Source: Gammaproteobacteria bacterium
GTDB lineage: Bacteria; Pseudomonadota; Gammaproteobacteria; Steroidobacterales; Steroidobacteraceae
Assembly: GCA_028293765.1 (NCBI GenBank)
Contig: JAQGOG010000141.1
Location: forward strand, 106,726 to 170,725
Direction: 5' to 3'
DNA length: 64,000 nucleotides
Positions within the stretch are counted from its first letter, which is position 1. Every line of letters begins with the position of its first letter. The notes under the pieces were generated by a model. It was not told where the DNA came from and ran no database searches. It was given only the letters and a program-made list of their open reading frames with translations. Of the stretch, positions 1 through 8,491 are shown piece by piece. The position numbers and the translations under genes are program-made.

Positions 1-182
1 CCGCCGAGGGTATCGAGCGGTTGTGGGAAGTATCGACACCGTTGCTGGAAGGGCCCCCGCCGGTTCGGTTGTACGCTCCGGGCTCCTGGGGCCCGAACGC
101 CATCCACCAGCTCGTCGCTCCCCGGGCCTGGCGACTGCCGTTCGAGCGAGTCTGGCGCGATCCCAACCGCCTGGGCGCCTGA
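1..182 (+). CDS. zwf: Glucose-6-phosphate dehydrogenase, C-terminal end (partial at window start)
   Basis: Reading from base 3 there is an open frame of 59 codons ending in TGA at 180-182. The peptide contains YAPGSWGPNAIHQL followed by a tryptophan, which matches the C-terminal tail of glucose-6-phosphate dehydrogenase (family form Y-x-x-G-S-W-G-P-x-x-A). The enzyme makes 6-phosphogluconolactone and NADPH at the entry to the pentose phosphate and Entner-Doudoroff pathways in the cytoplasm. Only the last part is visible, so the NADP site and catalytic histidine lie outside the window. It converges on panB, with six bases between the two stops. Identification rests on this short tail alone. 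Confidence 0.75.
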   Translation, partial: AEGIERLWEVSTPLLEGPPPVRLYAPGSWGPNAIHQLVAPRAWRLPFERVWRDPNRLGA

Positions 183-188
183 CTCGTA

Positions 189-1025
189 TCAGTAGCTTTC
201 GTCATCCTTCGGAAAGGCGGCTGACTTCACGTCGGCAATATAGCTTTCGAAGGCGCCTTGCATGGCATCGTGGAGTTGCGCGTAGTGCCGCAGGAAGCGG
301 GGCGCGAATTCCTGGTTTATACCCAGCATGTCGTGCGTCACCAACACCTGCCCGTCGACGCCGGGGCCGGCGCCGATGCCGATGACCGGGATGGCGAGTT
401 GTTTGGCGACGCGCGCGGCGAGCTGCGCCGGAATCTTTTCCAGTACGATGGCGAAGCAACCGGCCTCCTGCAACAGGAGCGCATCCTTCACCAGCTGCTC
501 GGCCTCATCGTCCGTCGTCGCACGCACGACGTAGGTGCCGAACTTGTAGATCGACTGCGGCGTTAGGCCCAGATGACCCATCACGGGAATCCCGGCCGAC
601 AGAATGCGCTTGACGCTGTCGACGATGAATTCCCCGCCCTCCAGCTTCACGCAATGCGCGCCGGACTCTTTCATGATCCGCACGGCGCTCTGCAGAGCCA
701 GCCTGCTGTTGCCCTGGTAGGAGCCGAAAGGCATGTCGACGACGACCAACGCTCGCTGCACCCCGCGGACCACCGCAGCCGCGTGATCTATCATCTGGTC
801 GAGGGTAATGGGGACCGTGGTCTCGTACCCATGAATCACATTGGCGGCGCTGTCGCCCACGAGCACGACATCGATGCCAGCGCCATCGAGAATACGAGCG
901 AACGAGAAATCGTATGCGGTGAGCATTGCGATCTTCTCGCCCCGCGCCTTCATTTCGGCGAGACGTGCCGTCGTGACCTTGCGCCTCTTCGAGACTTCCA
1001 CGGGGGGTGCGGATTGGGTGGACAT
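189..1025 (-). CDS. panB: 3-methyl-2-oxobutanoate hydroxymethyltransferase PanB
   Basis: PanB transfers a hydroxymethyl group from 5,10-methylene-tetrahydrofolate to 2-oxoisovalerate to give ketopantoate, the first committed step of pantothenate and CoA synthesis in the cytoplasm. The 278-residue product is close to the family length. Diagnostic segments are visible in order: MLTAYDF (34-40), VLVGDS (54-59, metal-binding Asp), [10 protein letters not shown] (94-103), VKLEGG (126-131), GHLGLTPQS (150-158) and LEKIPA (195-200, with the catalytic Glu196). It stands alone: panC is not adjacent. The 325 bp upstream separate it from a divergent glycosyltransferase gene. Confidence 0.97.
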   Translation of the reverse strand: MSTQSAPPVEVSKRRKVTTARLAEMKARGEKIAMLTAYDFSFARILDGAGIDVVLVGDSAANVIHGYETTVPITLDQMIDHAAAVVRGVQRALVVVDMPFGSYQGNSRLALQSAVRIMKESGAHCVKLEGGEFIVDSVKRILSAGIPVMGHLGLTPQSIYKFGTYVVRATTDDEAEQLVKDALLLQEAGCFAIVLEKIPAQLAARVAKQLAIPVIGIGAGPGVDGQVLVTHDMLGINQEFAPRFLRHYAQLHDAMQGAFESYIADVKSAAFPKDDESY

Positions 1026-1350
1026 CGTAACGACTCGCTAAGTTCCAGGGCGCCTCGGGTCCCGATAGGGAATTTTGCCATGGAAACCGGTGCAGCAATG
1101 GCGTCGAGCCGTTATTGGTCAATTTTCGGTGCCTCTGGACGGGACGGCACCTCGAGCCCCGCCTCCGCCCTGCGCCTGCCACCCTTGGTGCGCCTTGCGC
1201 GACTTGAAACCTGCCGCTCCCGTCCCAATCCTCCGGCACGGTGCTTGCTTGTAGCAGTGCCGGAGCAGTGCGCGCTGGTCACCATCGGTCGCGCGCTGGC
1301 AAAATAGCTAACGAATCGTTGAGGCTGATGCGCGAGCCTCGAGGTGCTCC
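1026..1350. other. Intergenic region between divergent panB and GT9 gene
   Basis: About 325 bp separate the panB start from the glycosyltransferase start. Both genes must have promoters here. I see no gene, RNA or convincing dyad; the open frames crossing it on both strands have no recognisable protein content. A GAGG box at 1341-1344 sits six bases before the TTG at 1351 and supports that start. Confidence 0.6.
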
Positions 1351-2613
1351 TTGCCGTCTTCCACCGCAACGCCTTCCGCCCCTTTCCAAGCACCTCACCG
1401 TAATCCACGCGCTGCGCCGCCCCTGCAACCGACCGTCTTCTATTTCGCCCGGCTCGGGGATATGGTCATGTTGACGGCGTTGTTGCATTTCCTGCATCGC
1501 CGCTATCACCAGCCTTGCCGGATCATCGGGGCCGGGTCCTGGAATGCCGCCGTGTATCAGGGCAACCCGGATGTTTCGCAGGTCTGGTCGTTTGACCGCC
1601 ATCTTCCTTTCCCACTGACCCTTGAATGGCTGCGTGTCGCGCGCGCACTGCGTCGCAGCGCCCCAGGCCCGATCTATGTCTGTGAGCACCACTACCGGCA
1701 GCTGCCGCGAATACGGCGAATGCTGGCGTTCAGCGGCATCGATCCAGCACGATGCGTGTTCATCGACGATGAGCCTGGAAGCGATGCACACTCGGTTGAC
1801 CGCCTGGTTCGCCTCGGTGAGCGTACGCCCGCGGCATTACGCGAAGCTGACTACCCCGTGCCGCCCGCGGCGCCCGTGTGGGCACCGCGATTGAGGGTTC
1901 TCAACAGCGAGCGGGACGAGCGGGACGCATGGGTCGACGCTCGGGGTTGGTCTGGGCGACAGCTCATCATGGTACAGCCGGGCAATCATCGCAGCATGAG
2001 CCGACAGCGCGAGCGCTGGCGCCGTCTCAGTACCGACGACAAGGCCTGGCCGATTGAGCGGTGGGTGGAACTGTTGCACAAGGTGCACGCACGTATGCCG
2101 AATGCGCTGATCGTCCTGCGTGGCTCCCAGGAAGAAACCCCCATGCTGGACCGGATTCGAGCAGCCGTCGGCCTCGAGGCTGTCGTGGTGGCCGGCTTGG
2201 GACTACGCCAACTGTTCGCCGTGTGCGAAGCCGCTCACAGCATGATCTCTGTGGATACCGGCCCCGCGCACGCCGCAGCGGCGTTAGGACTACCGCTGGT
2301 CGTCATGTATGGAGCCGAGTCCCAACGCTACTGGCTACCGCGCAGCCCCACAGGCTCCCCGGTCGTCGGTGTAGGCGGACCGCCGGAATCGGTGCGGGTA
2401 GACCAGATCCCGGTGGACACCGTATTCGAGGCGTGGTGCACACTCCTCGCGCAGATGGAAACCTCGCGGCGGCGGCAGCCCGCCAACACCGCGGCATTCC
2501 AGACCGACACCTCATTCGCGAAAACGGGAAACACCAGCCCACTTCGCGAGGGTGCGCGAGCGCAACCGGCCGCCGGCGTCACGGCAACGGGTCAACGGCA
2601 CGCTCGAGGATAG
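1351..2613 (+). CDS. Glycosyltransferase family 9 (heptosyltransferase-like)
   Basis: A 420-residue GT9-type protein. The N-terminal FYFARLGDMVMLTAL (about 30-44) matches the first Rossmann strand and glycine loop of ADP-heptose:LPS heptosyltransferases. The second domain carries VQPGNH (208-213) and the nucleotide-sugar signature DTGPAHAAAALGLP (302-315). The family moves heptose or related sugars onto lipopolysaccharide core on the cytoplasmic side of the inner membrane. The start is TTG with a GAGG ribosome site; no in-frame ATG or GTG exists between the upstream stop at 1309 and the first conserved strand. The last 70 residues are low-complexity and probably disordered. The sugar donor cannot be assigned and no LPS cluster surrounds it. 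Confidence 0.85.
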   Translation: MPSSTATPSAPFQAPHRNPRAAPPLQPTVFYFARLGDMVMLTALLHFLHRRYHQPCRIIGAGSWNAAVYQGNPDVSQVWSFDRHLPFPLTLEWLRVARALRRSAPGPIYVCEHHYRQLPRIRRMLAFSGIDPARCVFIDDEPGSDAHSVDRLVRLGERTPAALREADYPVPPAAPVWAPRLRVLNSERDERDAWVDARGWSGRQLIMVQPGNHRSMSRQRERWRRLSTDDKAWPIERWVELLHKVHARMPNALIVLRGSQEETPMLDRIRAAVGLEAVVVAGLGLRQLFAVCEAAHSMISVDTGPAHAAAALGLPLVVMYGAESQRYWLPRSPTGSPVVGVGGPPESVRVDQIPVDTVFEAWCTLLAQMETSRRRQPANTAAFQTDTSFAKTGNTSPLREGARAQPAAGVTATGQRHARG

Positions 2614-2692
2614 CGACCTGCTGTCCGACCTGCCCCACTTGGTTGATGGGAGCACCGTCTGCCGGAACTGCCAACCGTTCTGACCTTCCTTG

Positions 2693-2743
2693 TTGAGTGC
2701 GCAGGGAGGGGCTGCAGTCACGGACGTGATGGAGCGCACTCAA
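2693..2743. repeat. 10-bp perfect inverted repeat with 31-nt spacer
   Basis: TTGAGTGCGC at 2693-2702 is mirrored by GCGCACTCAA at 2734-2743. It lies between the glycosyltransferase stop and the next secreted-protein gene. It could fold into a hairpin that ends the upstream transcript, or be a regulator site for the downstream gene. There is no T-run after it, so an intrinsic terminator is not established. Confidence 0.5.
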
Positions 2744-2822
2744 TTGGAGTGGTCGAAGAACAGCCGTCCATGCATCATGGTCGCCCGCGAGTGCGGCTCA
2801 ATCGGCGCAAGGCCAGAAAAGG

Positions 2823-3461
2823 ATGCACATCTCAACCCGTATCGGCCTGATCCTTTGCGTCACCTGCCTCTGCGGTGCGCCGGCCGGCTTTGCGAATGAG
2901 CCGCATATGCCCTCACCCGGGCAGTCGGCCAATGGCGACCGCCTGTTGGCGTGGGCACACCGCGCCCTGGACATGAAATCCCTGACGCGCGAGGCCGTCG
3001 AAGCAAGCCTCGGCCTGCGGCTGTTGTTCGACACTGTCAACGAGATCGATCATTCGGGGGTTCAGGCGAGGCGCTGGCATTTCAAGGTCGCCGGCGGCAT
3101 CCCCGCGGGGGTGCTGGGCAATCAGGTGACCTATGACGTCTCTGCGGCCTTCGTGGCCAACAATGGCGTGAATCTCGTTTTGCCGCTCGACACGGCCCAG
3201 GTCTGCATCACCGAAGCGATGCTGCAGACCGGAATGGGCGGCAATTTCCTCCGGACAAACTCCACGCCGCGGCATTTCACACCCGGGCAGAAGGTGCCCG
3301 TCGGGATCCGACCGACACATGAAACCGTGGTCTACGCAACCGCTCGCGAGTTGACCATCGGCTTTGGATTCGACTTCACATGCGCATCGGAAATCTATAT
3401 CCGCGACCCCCGGGGGCCCGACTGGAGACCTCTCGACGCGGGCTACGGGCTGCCTCGTTGA
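2823..3461 (+). CDS. Secreted protein of unknown function
   Basis: A 212-residue protein I do not recognise. It starts with a clear Sec signal peptide (hydrophobic ILCVTCLCGAPAGFA, cleavage near residue 24) and should be periplasmic or extracellular. The mature part has no transmembrane segment. It ends in a glycine- and aromatic-rich stretch (IGFGFDFTCASEIYI) that could be a beta domain. Two cysteines of the mature part (in VCITEA and FTCASE) could form a disulfide. The start ATG follows an AAGG box with short spacing. It is a single gene between the glycosyltransferase and a convergent MFS gene. Confidence 0.7.
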   Translation: MHISTRIGLILCVTCLCGAPAGFANEPHMPSPGQSANGDRLLAWAHRALDMKSLTREAVEASLGLRLLFDTVNEIDHSGVQARRWHFKVAGGIPAGVLGNQVTYDVSAAFVANNGVNLVLPLDTAQVCITEAMLQTGMGGNFLRTNSTPRHFTPGQKVPVGIRPTHETVVYATARELTIGFGFDFTCASEIYIRDPRGPDWRPLDAGYGLPR

Positions 3462-3592
3462 CCAATCAAAGCGCAGCGAGGCGCGGCTCGCCGTGCTTGC
3501 CGTCCTGCAGGGGTGCCGTGAGGCCGGGTGAGTTTCCCGCCCGCCCCGTCGTCAATCGCGTGGCCGTAAACGTCTGCGGATGCTGCAGTTGA

Positions 3593-4933
3593 TCACACGT
3601 CCACGCGGCTGACGACTTCAGGTTGCCGGCCGGGTCGTTGCACGAGGCCTGCGTTTCCCACGATCTGGCCCGTCATGCCCTGGGGCTGGGCGTTGATGAA
3701 CGGGCCCTTCCGGGCGGGTGGGACCGGACTGCGCCGGGTCTTGCGCCACAGATCGTAGACTGTCAGAGCGCCCGTCAGAGTGGCGAGTGTGGCGAAGTAG
3801 GCGGGCGGACCGAAGGCGGCGATCAGACTGCCAGCCAGGACCGGGCCAATGGCAGCGGCGCCGCCATTCAGACGCAGCAGAGCGCTGCTTGCAGCGACCA
3901 TTTGCGTGGGCTCGAGCTTGTCGTTGACGTGTGAAACGGCAAGCGAATACAGCGTCAGAGCGAATCCACTGAAAAGGGCCGCGAGGAGCAGGAATACGGC
4001 ACGAGGCATCGCGCCGACCGCGGCAATGCTGCCCGCAACGATCGTAGCGAGGGTGCAAACGGCAGCAATCACTGTGCGGCGATCCATACGATCGGACAGC
4101 CTTCCGACGGGATACTGTGTGACCACGGCGGCGAGAATGCTCACAGCCATGAACGTGGCAATGCCCGAGTTCCCCAAACCACTGAGCCGGGCGTACACGG
4201 GTCCCATGGAGAAGATGATCGCGGAAATCATCCCTGACACGGAAACCGCGACGACGCCAAGCGGCGAATTGCGATACAGATCGCGATAGCGCACTTTGCT
4301 GGGGACCGCGCGGTCCGGTATCTGCTGTGCGGAAACGACTATGGGGACCATCGACAGCGAGATCAGCACCGACACCAGCATGAACGGGACGGGCGTGCTC
4401 GGGTTCGACAGAATCAACAGGAACTGTGCCACTCCCAGGCCGACGTACAACACAACCATGTAAACCGCGAGCAATCTGCCGCGGTTAGCCTGGCTTGCAC
4501 GATCGTTGAGCCAGCTCTCGGCAACAACATAAATGCCTGCGAAGCACAGACCGGAGATCAGGCGCATCGCCGCCCAGATCGCCGGATGAACGAACGATGC
4601 CTGGACGAGAATAGCCGCCGACGCGACGGCCGCGAGCGCTGCGAACACGCGGATATGCCCGACCTGCCGTAACAGCCGCGGCGCGGCGACGGTGCCGAGG
4701 AGATACCCGAGGTAGTAGCAGGACATGACGACGCCGGTGACCGGCGTGGGAAATCCCTCGAGGGTCGCTCGTAAGCCGAGGAGCGTGCCCTGCAGGCCCG
4801 CACCCAACATCAGAACGCCCATCCCGAGAAGCAGCGGCCACGTTGTGGTGATCGTCCTTAGAGGCACGATGTGAACCGGAAGCGCGAGCGGTGGTTTGCG
4901 CAGCGGCTCACCACGCCGGACCAGCAGGTGCAT
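3593..4933 (-). CDS. MFS transporter, YcaD-like
   Basis: A 446-residue, 12-helix major facilitator. The segments VMSCYYLGYLLGTVAAPRLL, HIRVFAALAAVASAA and FAGIYVVAESWLND closely resemble the YcaD/UPF0226 branch, whose substrates are largely unknown. The cytoplasmic-loop motif VGRLSDRMDRR is the classical MFS motif A. The open frame extends 122 codons further upstream, but that extension is arginine/serine-rich, hydrophilic and overlaps the lipoprotein gene antiphase. I therefore place the start at the ATG at 4933, overlapping the upstream lipoprotein stop by 26 bases and suggesting translational coupling. Confidence 0.85.
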   Translation of the reverse strand: MHLLVRRGEPLRKPPLALPVHIVPLRTITTTWPLLLGMGVLMLGAGLQGTLLGLRATLEGFPTPVTGVVMSCYYLGYLLGTVAAPRLLRQVGHIRVFAALAAVASAAILVQASFVHPAIWAAMRLISGLCFAGIYVVAESWLNDRASQANRGRLLAVYMVVLYVGLGVAQFLLILSNPSTPVPFMLVSVLISLSMVPIVVSAQQIPDRAVPSKVRYRDLYRNSPLGVVAVSVSGMISAIIFSMGPVYARLSGLGNSGIATFMAVSILAAVVTQYPVGRLSDRMDRRTVIAAVCTLATIVAGSIAAVGAMPRAVFLLLAALFSGFALTLYSLAVSHVNDKLEPTQMVAASSALLRLNGGAAAIGPVLAGSLIAAFGPPAYFATLATLTGALTVYDLWRKTRRSPVPPARKGPFINAQPQGMTGQIVGNAGLVQRPGRQPEVVSRVDV

Positions 4934-5708
4934 GCTGCCAGATGAGCCCAAGAACGACAGCGAGGCCCTCTCCCAGCGCGATCGTCTTTGTGTATCGATA
5001 CGAAACGCCCTGCTCCGGGTGGCGGTCGAGCAGGAAGAAGTCCGTGTCGCCGTCCGCCATCTCATCCGGATCCTCGTCCGGCAATGCGCCTTTCGACGCC
5101 CATGCTGGATTGGCAGCGCAGACGAAAGCCTGCGCTTCAACGGGACTGATCGGAAAGATCGAGACGACTTCCACCTCGGTCCGCCCGGCCTCGGACCATT
5201 TGCGCGCGAAAGTGGAGCCTCGCTGTCGAGAGAACTGCGGGTCGGAGACCTGTCGCGGTCGATGAGCGCCCCTGTCGAACACGCGGCGCTCAATCGCAAT
5301 GGCCACCCGACGATCCAGATCCACGCCCGACCAGGTCAGCAGGCCGTCATTGACGAACTTGCCAACGAATCGCTTCACCATGCCTGTTTGAATCCGCGCA
5401 ATCTCCGGGGGCAGCGGGTCAAGCGGCCGGTTCTGTAGCAGAATCTTCCCGGCATCGGATACGTCGGCCCCAGCCGCCGTGGCGGCTGATTCCGCGTCGG
5501 TGGCGATCGCCGATTTAGAAACAGTGCCGTTCTTTACTTCGCCGTACGGGTGATGCGAGCAAGACAGTTCCATGTCGGTCGAGGCCGGAGCCTCACGAGC
5601 CCCTGTCGAGGCGGGCCGCTTTTCCGGGCTTCCCGCACAGCCACCTAGAAAATTCGTGAAAAAAATTAGAGATGCCAGCGCGACGCAAAGCGCCCTGCTT
5701 TCACCCAT
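4908..5708 (-). CDS. Lipoprotein of unknown function
   Basis: A 266-residue protein with a lipoprotein signal: a hydrophobic stretch (ALCVALASLIFFTNF) followed by the lipobox LGGC. It should be lipid-anchored, in the outer or inner membrane facing the periplasm. The body has no motif I recognise. It has an alanine/serine-rich linker, then LLTWSGVDLDRRVAIAIERR and a segment EVEVVSIFPISPVEAQAF that could be a compact alpha/beta domain. It overlaps the downstream MFS gene, so the pair probably forms one transcript. Function is not assignable; a periplasmic partner of the transporter is a guess from context only. Confidence 0.75.
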   Translation of the reverse strand: MGESRALCVALASLIFFTNFLGGCAGSPEKRPASTGAREAPASTDMELSCSHHPYGEVKNGTVSKSAIATDAESAATAAGADVSDAGKILLQNRPLDPLPPEIARIQTGMVKRFVGKFVNDGLLTWSGVDLDRRVAIAIERRVFDRGAHRPRQVSDPQFSRQRGSTFARKWSEAGRTEVEVVSIFPISPVEAQAFVCAANPAWASKGALPDEDPDEMADGDTDFFLLDRHPEQGVSYRYTKTIALGEGLAVVLGLIWQHAPAGPAW

Positions 5709-6045
5709 ACGGTGACCTCTGGTGATGACTTATGTTCCCGCAGTTCCTGACCGGTAGTGTACAAGAGCGGCCGGTGCAGCAGCGCAGGATCACCTTGGGA
5801 GGGCAGCAGTGCGCGCGCCAAGCGCTACCACAGCGGAGCAACCTGCGGCCGATGATCATCATCTCCAAACCTCCGTGCAGGTATCGAAAATACCTGCCAT
5901 TCGCTTTTACCGAGCAAGGAGTTGGCAACCATGGCGTTCTCGGCAGCCTCCGGCCAATATCCGGTGCTGTCGAAATCGCCGGAGCTCGAGCGTCATTGGG
6001 ATGACGGAGCACAATGCCCGCCACAACCCATAACGGAGACTTCAC
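5709..6045. other. Divergent intergenic region upstream of the YciI-like gene
   Basis: 337 bp between the divergent lipoprotein and YciI-like starts. It must hold both promoters. Frames across it are shadows without recognisable content. A GGAG box eight bases before the ATG at 6046 is the YciI-like ribosome site. No dyad or repeat stood out. Confidence 0.5.
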
Positions 6046-6399
6046 ATGCAATACATGCTGCTGCTTTACGCGGATGCCAACCAGTTCCTCAAAATGACGC
6101 CGGCCGAGCAGACACAGGGTATGGCAGCCTATCAGGCCTTCACGGAGGCCCTGACGAAGGCAGGCGCCCTCAAGGGCTCGAATCGCCTCCAGCCGACCTC
6201 GGCGGCAACCACCGTGCGCAGCACGGATGGCAAGTCGCAAGTGCTGAACGGGCCCTATGCGGAGTCGAAGGAACAGCTCGGCGGCTATTTCCTCATCGAC
6301 GTTCCCGATCTCGACGCCGCGCTTTCCTGGGCAGCCCGTTGCCCGGGCGCAAGCCACGGAGTGGTCGAGGTACGCCCGATTTGGGTCATGCAGTCCTGA
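6046..6399 (+). CDS. YciI-like (DGPF-domain) protein paired with ECF sigma factor
   Basis: A 117-residue single-domain YCII-related protein. It begins MQYMLLLYAD and carries NGPYAESKEQLGG at 68-80, the local form of the DGPFAETKE signature, then the C-terminal strand VEVRPIWVM. In many proteobacteria and actinobacteria this family is encoded immediately before an ECF sigma factor of group ECF42, as here (stop to next start 21 bp). The biochemical role of the DGPF protein is unsettled. The pair is presumably co-transcribed and possibly autoregulated. Confidence 0.93.
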   Translation: MQYMLLLYADANQFLKMTPAEQTQGMAAYQAFTEALTKAGALKGSNRLQPTSAATTVRSTDGKSQVLNGPYAESKEQLGGYFLIDVPDLDAALSWAARCPGASHGVVEVRPIWVMQS

Positions 6400-6420
6400 G
6401 CTGCGCCCCGGCGTGAGCGC

Positions 6421-7683
6421 ATGAGCTCCGGCGAAGGCGACGAGCAGGCACGTATAACGGCGGACGCGGTCGCGCGCCGTAGCTACGGCAAGCTCGTCGC
6501 CTTTCTCGCCGCACGCACGCGCGATGTCGCGTCCGCCGAAGACGCGCTCTCGGAGGCGTTCGCATCAGCGCTGGCGGATTGGCCCGTTAATGGCTGTCCT
6601 TCGAACCCCGAAGGGTGGCTGCTGACCGTCGCGCGCCGCAAGATGATCGACTTCGTGCGCCGACGGCGCAGCGGCGAAATGGCGTCCGGGCAGTTGCAAC
6701 TCCTTGCCGAAGGCCTGGAAGATGCGGCGGCGGACGCGGCCAGGGACGTGCAAATCCCCGATTATCGCCTGGCGCTGATGTTTGCCTGTGCGCATCCGGC
6801 CATGGAGGCAGGCATCCGCGCACCATTGATCCTGCAAGTGTTGCTCGGACTGGATGCGGCAATGATCGCCTCGGCGTTCCTCATCTCCCCTGCGACCATG
6901 GGACAGCGTCTCGTACGCGCCAAGGACAAGATTCGCCAGGCTGGCGTTCCTTTCCGTATCCCCGAGACGGAGGAGCTCCCCGGGAGGCTCGGCGCCGTGC
7001 TGGACGCTATCTACGCCGCCTTTTCAGAAGGTTGGGCCGACTCCGGTGGGACGGATGTCGCCCGCCGTGATCTGGCCGAGGAAGCCCTGTTCCTGGGCCA
7101 GTTGGTCGCCGAGCTGTTACCGGAAGAACCGGAAGCTCTGGGATTGCTTGCGCTCATGCTCCACGCAGAAGCTCGACGCCCTGCACGCCGCAATGCTCAC
7201 GGCGAGTACGTACCACTCGCCGAGCAGGATCCGTCACTGTGGACCTCGGCAATGATCGACGCGGCGGAAGCGCTGCTTCTGCGCGCCAGCGCCATAAGCT
7301 CGATCGGCCGCTATCAACTGGAAGGTGCGTTGCAATCCGCGCACGTTCATCGCCGCCTCACAGGCAAGGCCAACTGGGCGGCGATCGTGCAGTTATACGA
7401 CGCGCTGTTGGCCCTGTCCGGCTCACCAGTGGTCGCCATCAATCGCGCCCTCGCAATTGCGGAGGTTCATGGCGCCGCCGCCGCCCTGGAGGCGATGCAG
7501 GAGTTAGCCGGCGATACGCGGCTCACCCAATACCAACCCTACTGGGCAGCACGCGCCGAACTACTCGCGAAGACGGACGCGCGCGATGAAGCCCGCCACG
7601 CATACGAAATCGCAATCGGACTCGAGCGCGACCCGGCCGTCCGCCGCTTCCTGCAACAGCGTCAATCGGCGCTGGCGCCGTGA
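6421..7683 (+). CDS. ECF RNA polymerase sigma factor, ECF42 type with C-terminal TPR-like extension
   Basis: 420 residues, about twice the length of a plain ECF sigma factor. Region 2 (about 12-80) includes DVASAEDALSEAFASAL and PEGWLLTVARRKMIDFVRRRR. Region 4 (about 120-170) includes LILQVLLGLDAAMIASAFLI and MGQRLVRAKDKI. The remaining 240 residues are helical and end in a TPR-like array (AINRALAIAEVHG, AYEIAIGLE), the extension typical of ECF42. These factors usually lack a dedicated anti-sigma gene, and none is adjacent. It directs RNA polymerase to a small regulon, probably including the upstream DGPF gene; the signal is unknown. Confidence 0.93.
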   Translation: MSSGEGDEQARITADAVARRSYGKLVAFLAARTRDVASAEDALSEAFASALADWPVNGCPSNPEGWLLTVARRKMIDFVRRRRSGEMASGQLQLLAEGLEDAAADAARDVQIPDYRLALMFACAHPAMEAGIRAPLILQVLLGLDAAMIASAFLISPATMGQRLVRAKDKIRQAGVPFRIPETEELPGRLGAVLDAIYAAFSEGWADSGGTDVARRDLAEEALFLGQLVAELLPEEPEALGLLALMLHAEARRPARRNAHGEYVPLAEQDPSLWTSAMIDAAEALLLRASAISSIGRYQLEGALQSAHVHRRLTGKANWAAIVQLYDALLALSGSPVVAINRALAIAEVHGAAAALEAMQELAGDTRLTQYQPYWAARAELLAKTDARDEARHAYEIAIGLERDPAVRRFLQQRQSALAP

Positions 7684-7723
7684 TCTCTTTTGGATGACGC
7701 GCTCCGAGGCGTCTCGAATCCGC

Positions 7724-8491
7724 CTAAAGCCGTTCGCGAATCGCCGCGGGCAGCAGCGCCTTGTAGCGACGACTCAGCCCCACTGTCTGTCCATCGCGCA
7801 GCACCAACTCGTAATCGCCGTGAAACAGGGGGCGCAACTCCGCAATGAATCCGACCCGTACGACGTGTGAGCGGTGGACGCGAAGGAAATCGCCGGCATC
7901 GAGCTGTGCGACGAAGCTGTTGAGCGTGTCGCGAATCAGATGGACTTTGCCTCCGGCATGCACTTCTACGTAGTTACCGGCGGCGGAAATCCGCTGGATG
8001 TCCTCGACCGACAGAAAGAACGCGCGCTCCGCTTCGCGCACGAGAATCTGCTTCACGGCCGCTGGCCGACCCGGAAGTCCCGCCAGCAGGCGGCGCACCC
8101 GTTCTTCGACATCACTACGATCGGGCTCGGCTAGCGCGGCGCGAGTCCGCTCGACGCTGCGCAGGAAACGCTCACGATCGAAGGGTTTGAGAAGATAGTC
8201 GAGCGCTTGCACCTCGAAGGCCCGCACCGCATATTCGGAGTAAGCGGTCGTAAACACGATCAGAGGCGACGCGACCGGCGTCAGCCCCTCGATGACATCA
8301 AAGCCGCTGCGTGTCCCGAGCTGGATATCGAGGTAGATCAGGTCGGGGGCGGCCGTCGTCACGGCGGCGATGGCTTCATCCACCGACGCAGCCTCGGCAA
8401 CAACCCGGAAATCGTCCAACTCCGCCACAAAGCGTGTGAGCTTCGCGCGCGCCGGCGGCTCATCATCGATGATGAGTACTGAATAACTCAT
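7724..8491 (-). CDS. LytTR-family response regulator
   Basis: 255 residues from the ATG at 8491. The receiver domain has the acidic pair D9/D10 (IIDDEPPAR), phospho-acceptor D55 (IYLDIQLG), the switch threonine in VFTTAYSEYAV and the lysine in YLLKPF. The C-terminal half is a LytTR DNA-binding domain with the characteristic FLRVHRSHVVR and L-S-R-R-Y-K segments. The kinase stop and this start share ATGA, so translation is coupled. I set the start at 8491 rather than 39 bases earlier because the earlier frame lies inside the kinase gene and adds only a non-conserved leader. The regulated genes are unknown; the acyltransferase upstream in the same operon is an obvious candidate. Confidence 0.95.
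   Translation of the reverse strand: MSYSVLIIDDEPPARAKLTRFVAELDDFRVVAEAASVDEAIAAVTTAAPDLIYLDIQLGTRSGFDVIEGLTPVASPLIVFTTAYSEYAVRAFEVQALDYLLKPFDRERFLRSVERTRAALAEPDRSDVEERVRRLLAGLPGRPAAVKQILVREAERAFFLSVEDIQRISAAGNYVEVHAGGKVHLIRDTLNSFVAQLDAGDFLRVHRSHVVRVGFIAELRPLFHGDYELVLRDGQTVGLSRRYKALLPAAIRERL

Noticed and set aside
4934..5299. 122-codon N-terminal extension of the MFS gene
   Set aside because: It is hydrophilic, arginine/serine-rich and antiphase to the real lipoprotein gene.
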